A stretch of DNA of 64,000 nt from Sebastes aleutianus (taxonomy: Eukaryota > Chordata > Actinopteri > Perciformes > Sebastidae). The stretch covers positions 17,767,139-17,831,138 of the forward strand of contig CAKAKS010000039.1 in the NCBI GenBank assembly GCA_916700875.1. Direction: 5' to 3'. The number at the start of each line of letters is the position of its first letter. Positions within the stretch are counted from its first letter, which is position 1. Both the position numbers and the translations under genes were made by a program. Shown here piece after piece: positions 61,051 through 64,000 of this stretch. The notes beneath the pieces are model-generated. The model saw only the letters and a program-made list of their open reading frames with translations. It had not been told where the DNA came from and searched no databases.

Positions 61051-62639
61051 TGTTCTTATCACTTTGGCGCTGGCTAAAACCAATTTAGGGTGCACCAAAA
61101 ATGCACGAGAAACCCTGTCTGTACGCTATAGACATTTTATATGACATAAAGCGTCTTTAGATTAAATAATATCCCTTTTTTAATGGTCACCAGACTCCCT
61201 TTAACTAGACTGAGAATGTCTGCTTTGTGTAGCTGTAACTGTAGTGTAAGGTTTGACTAAAAGCCAGGAAAAAGGCTGCTTATTTGGCATTTCCCTCTAA
61301 TACAGTTTCCACTACGCACACCAGCTATGTTCCTTACATGGTCTAAGAGGTTGTCTTCCCCATCAAAACAAAGAGCCAGTTAACTGCTTAATAAAGGCTT
61401 TTACAGCTGCCTTGTGTTGCAGCACCTTGAGACCGCTGCTCTTTAATGGACCATCAGCTCTCGCTGGCTTCCATGTCATTTGATTGAAGTGTAGAATTAA
61501 GACTGGATTACTGTTTATTTTCTCCTTGCGTAATGTCACAGTTGGACAGAACAGAAGCTTTTGGCCCTGAGCACTGGAACAATGCTAGAGCTCCATCACA
61601 GGCTGCTGGCCCCTAGGTGACTGTTTTCCCTCTTTCTGCTCAGTGGACTTGATATTAGTTATGTGTTTCTGTGTGTCTGTCTATAGGAGGCTGAAGGGCT
61701 TATTTGTTTTCCCCCTCGTTGCTCTTTGACTCGTTTCCCCTCAAACGTGTCTGAAACATTGTTATCTCCGGCCAGACGCCTTTTTCACAGAGAGTTATTG
61801 AATCATGTCAGCTCGCCGTCCCCCGAGTTTCAAATGCAAGCTGTAGAAAAATTAGCCATTGCTTCCGCATGACAAGTGGGATCTATTAGTGTGCTATCGG
61901 CCCGCAAAGCATGAGCATCCGGCAGGCCGCTGGGGACCATGGCCGGCTGTGCGCTCGTCCGCGTCAGGCTCCTGGGGCATTAGACCAATGTTGCAGACAG
62001 CAGGAACCGGAGTGGCTCACTCGATGAGTTGACACCCGAAGGGGCGAGGAAGGGCAGCATGAGCAGTCGCAGCCCAGCTCCACCTCAGCCTCAGCCAGGT
62101 CTGACTCACACTAGTCGGCCTGGCCACTTGTTTGATAAGCAGTTTGCAACTACACACATCTCATCTATATGGTTAAAATCTTTTCTACCTCTACCAACAT
62201 ACATTTTCTCTCAGATCTCACTCTCAGCATGAGGTGTACAATAAACTGGTAAATTGCAGGAAGTCTAATGATGAGAATAATTTAGATCCTTCATCTTCTA
62301 CGCCTCAGTGCTCACTTAATTGCTGCAGCGCTAGCTAATATGTTTGACCTTACTTTTATATCCAGTATAAATCCACATGTATGGAAGTGTCTCACTGGTT
62401 AAAATAATTACCGTACACATTCAAAACTACCTGCTTGGCTAAAAAAGCCAGATATATAATACTCCACCACAGACCTTCTGGAGACAAGTAATATTACAGC
62501 GATATCAGGTTAAACCATCATGTCAGCGCTCTGCTTTTGATCCACTTATCAAAGCATTTGGCATTTTCTTGAAAATGTTTTCAATTAACTGGTTTTATGT
62601 CTGTTTTGAAATAATTAAGCTGTTGTTTGTAATGGTACA
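61051..62639. other. Unique non-coding stretch, candidate regulatory block near 61.8 kb
   Basis: 61770-62010 is repeat-free, with GAAAAATTAGCCATTGC and TCTATTAGTGTGCTATCG followed by a GC-rich patch. It has enhancer-like texture only. The rest is unremarkable. Confidence 0.35.
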
Positions 62640-62715
62640 AAATTAAAATGCTATTAAAGTTAGTAAAGGTGTCCCACAGGGGTCTGTTTTGGGTCCTCTT
62701 ATCATACCAACAAAC
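62640..62715 (+). pseudogene. LINE reverse transcriptase fragment
   Basis: Translated from about 62664, the plus strand reads KGVPQGSVLGPL, the conserved RT palm/finger motif found in LINE ORF2 proteins of the L2, Rex and jockey groups. Upstream is a stop within about 25 bases, and downstream the reading decays after a few residues, so only a few dozen codons survive. Class within LINEs cannot be fixed. Confidence 0.75.
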
Positions 62716-62935
62716 TCGTCGCCTTTCAGCGGCAATCGCCGTTTTTAGCGTCAACCCCGGACATTCACGTGAATCGTGTAGATCCAGAAAATAAAGTGCC
62801 AGTAACAGCACACAGTCACAGAACAATGCAACGTAAATAACATTGCGGACTGTTTAAAGTCACCTTCCTGATGTATAGGCATATTGTTAGCTAAACTAGC
62901 ATTTGCTAACTTCAAGGAGATCCTCAACCAAGTTA

Positions 62936-63350
62936 TGATGGAAAGTAACTAAAGTACTGTACTTAAGTTCAAATTTGAGGTGCTTGTACTTAGCTTGAGT
63001 ATTTCTATTTTCTGCTACTTCTTCTACTCTACTACATCTAAGATACAAATATTGTACTTTTTACTTCACTACATTTATCTGACGTTACTTTGCAGATTCA
63101 GATTAACAATACAGAATATAATCAATAATTAAATGATAATATTATTATATCAATAACGCTTTATTGGTCCCCAGGGGGAAATCCACAAGCTACCCAGCAG
63201 TATGCAAAATAATATATTAAATATATGTAAATAAATTAAAATTAGCTCCACATTTACCAGCTGCAACATTAAAGCGATGAACATAATAATGCATCAGTAA
63301 TAATTATAATCATACATAATATAATATATAGAAATCTCTATAAAGCATAT
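62936..63350. mobile_element. hAT-like element (AGTGGTGGAA family), 5' part, with LINE tail inside
   Basis: It starts TGATGGAAAGTAACTAAAGT and runs through TTTGAGGTGCTTGTACTTAG, CTACTTCTTCTACTCTACTA and GTACTTTTTACTTCACTACA. After the interruption it resumes with AAATTAGCTCCACATTTACC and ATGCATCAGTAATAATTATA. The 3' terminus seen at 52445 is absent here, so the copy is truncated at the right. Confidence 0.75.
63151..63225 (-). mobile_element. LINE 3' tail fragment, nested
   Basis: CTTTATTGGTCCCCAGGGGG is the inverted form of the LINE tail also seen at 12600 and 37545. It sits inside the hAT-like repeat at 62936-63350. Short, with no coding part; borders approximate. Confidence 0.6.
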
Positions 63351-64000
63351 TTGTGTATCAAAACAACTTGTTGTTTTTTTGTTGTACTCTAATCTCAAAA
63401 AGCTCCAAAGTTTTTAACTTGGATATTGAAATCACTATGACTTATATATATATATAATCTGGTCCACTCTACATTGTAATGCACATTTATATGATTTTAC
63501 ATGACACCAGAAACTTAACATTTTGTATTTTTTTTATTTTATTTGATGCTTTTTATTCTCTCATCAACCACTAGCTTGTAAAAATGATAATAAATAAAAA
63601 AACTAAAAAAAGGTGTACACTATTTCAAGATCTCTGATTTGCATTGCATTGGTATCAAACACCCTTTGAAATGTTAAATTAAATTGTTTTCTTTATATTC
63701 TGATTTAATTGGTGTTGCGTACAATAATTAGTGCTTAGATTTATTCTTTTGTCTTGTGCTTTCATATATGTTCTTTGTCCCAATCTCAATGAGAGTACCT
63801 GTTTAAATAGAGGATTAACTAACTAACATTGAGGTCAAAGTGCCTCCATCCTCGCTCTGGGCCACAGGCTTAGTCATGTGCTCCGGCCCAATCAGTGTGG
63901 CAGTTCAACACATTAGCATTCCTAATGTTGTTTGTTTTAGTATAATTTTTCATTCGTTGCCTGCAGACGGTAGAGTTTCAACCACCGTGTCGTGGATGTT
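63351..64000. other. Non-coding stretch at the window edge
   Basis: AT-rich with a short TA run near 63445-63457 and an A/T-rich tract near 63525-63610. The final 150 bases are more mixed in composition. No gene is supported, but one could begin beyond the edge. Confidence 0.45.

Noticed and set aside
1..64000. CRISPR arrays, bacterial operons, phage or integrated viral genes
   Set aside because: No regularly spaced direct repeats, ribosome-binding sites, dense coding or viral-type open frames are present. All features point to vertebrate non-coding DNA.

Overview
The window is vertebrate, almost certainly a percomorph teleost (spiny-rayed fish). No continuous coding region is longer than about 180 codons, the DNA is AT-rich with many mono- and dinucleotide tracts, and it is full of interspersed repeat families I recognise from percomorph genomes: short hAT-like elements starting TAGGGCTG or CAGTGGTTCCCAA, TTAA-flanked elements, a tRNA-derived SINE, and tails of L2/Rex-type LINEs. 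I found no protein-coding gene or exon I can support. The window is best read as a gene desert or a very long intron. The only coding-like traces are two LINE remnants: a reverse transcriptase motif near 62.67 kb (+) and an ORF2 C-terminus near 13.1 kb (-).

Layout. 1-4.6 kb: simple repeats and two older repeats, each split by a hAT-like MITE. 4.6-10.4 kb: mostly unique DNA with enhancer-like blocks at 6.78-7.5 kb. 10.4-15.3 kb: a hAT MITE, a LINE 3' end and a 596-bp fold-back element. 15.3-25.5 kb: unique DNA with a small hAT MITE (17.8 kb), a fused pair of MITEs (19.6-20.7 kb), a nested TTAA/Harbinger-like pair (22.35-23.48 kb), microsatellites and a SINE (25.2 kb). 25.5-39.4 kb: unique blocks alternating with MITEs, two of them large or GC-rich inside (30.8 and 33.6 kb) and one carrying a LINE tail (37.3 kb). 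39.4-45.9 kb: the longest stretch with almost no recognisable transposon. 45.9-52.9 kb: the densest repeat zone, with several nested insertions. 52.9-64 kb: unique DNA with a hAT element (56.95 kb), two unclassified repeats and LINE/hAT debris at the 3' edge.

Because there are no genes, there is no pathway or operon to describe. The most informative result is the transposon stratigraphy. At least eight short elements have 8-bp target-site duplications (exact or one mismatch) readable in the sequence, and one insertion can be reconstructed using an uninterrupted sister copy 1.8 kb away. Cis-regulatory calls are made from sequence texture only and are weak. I did not find a previously undescribed biological system.
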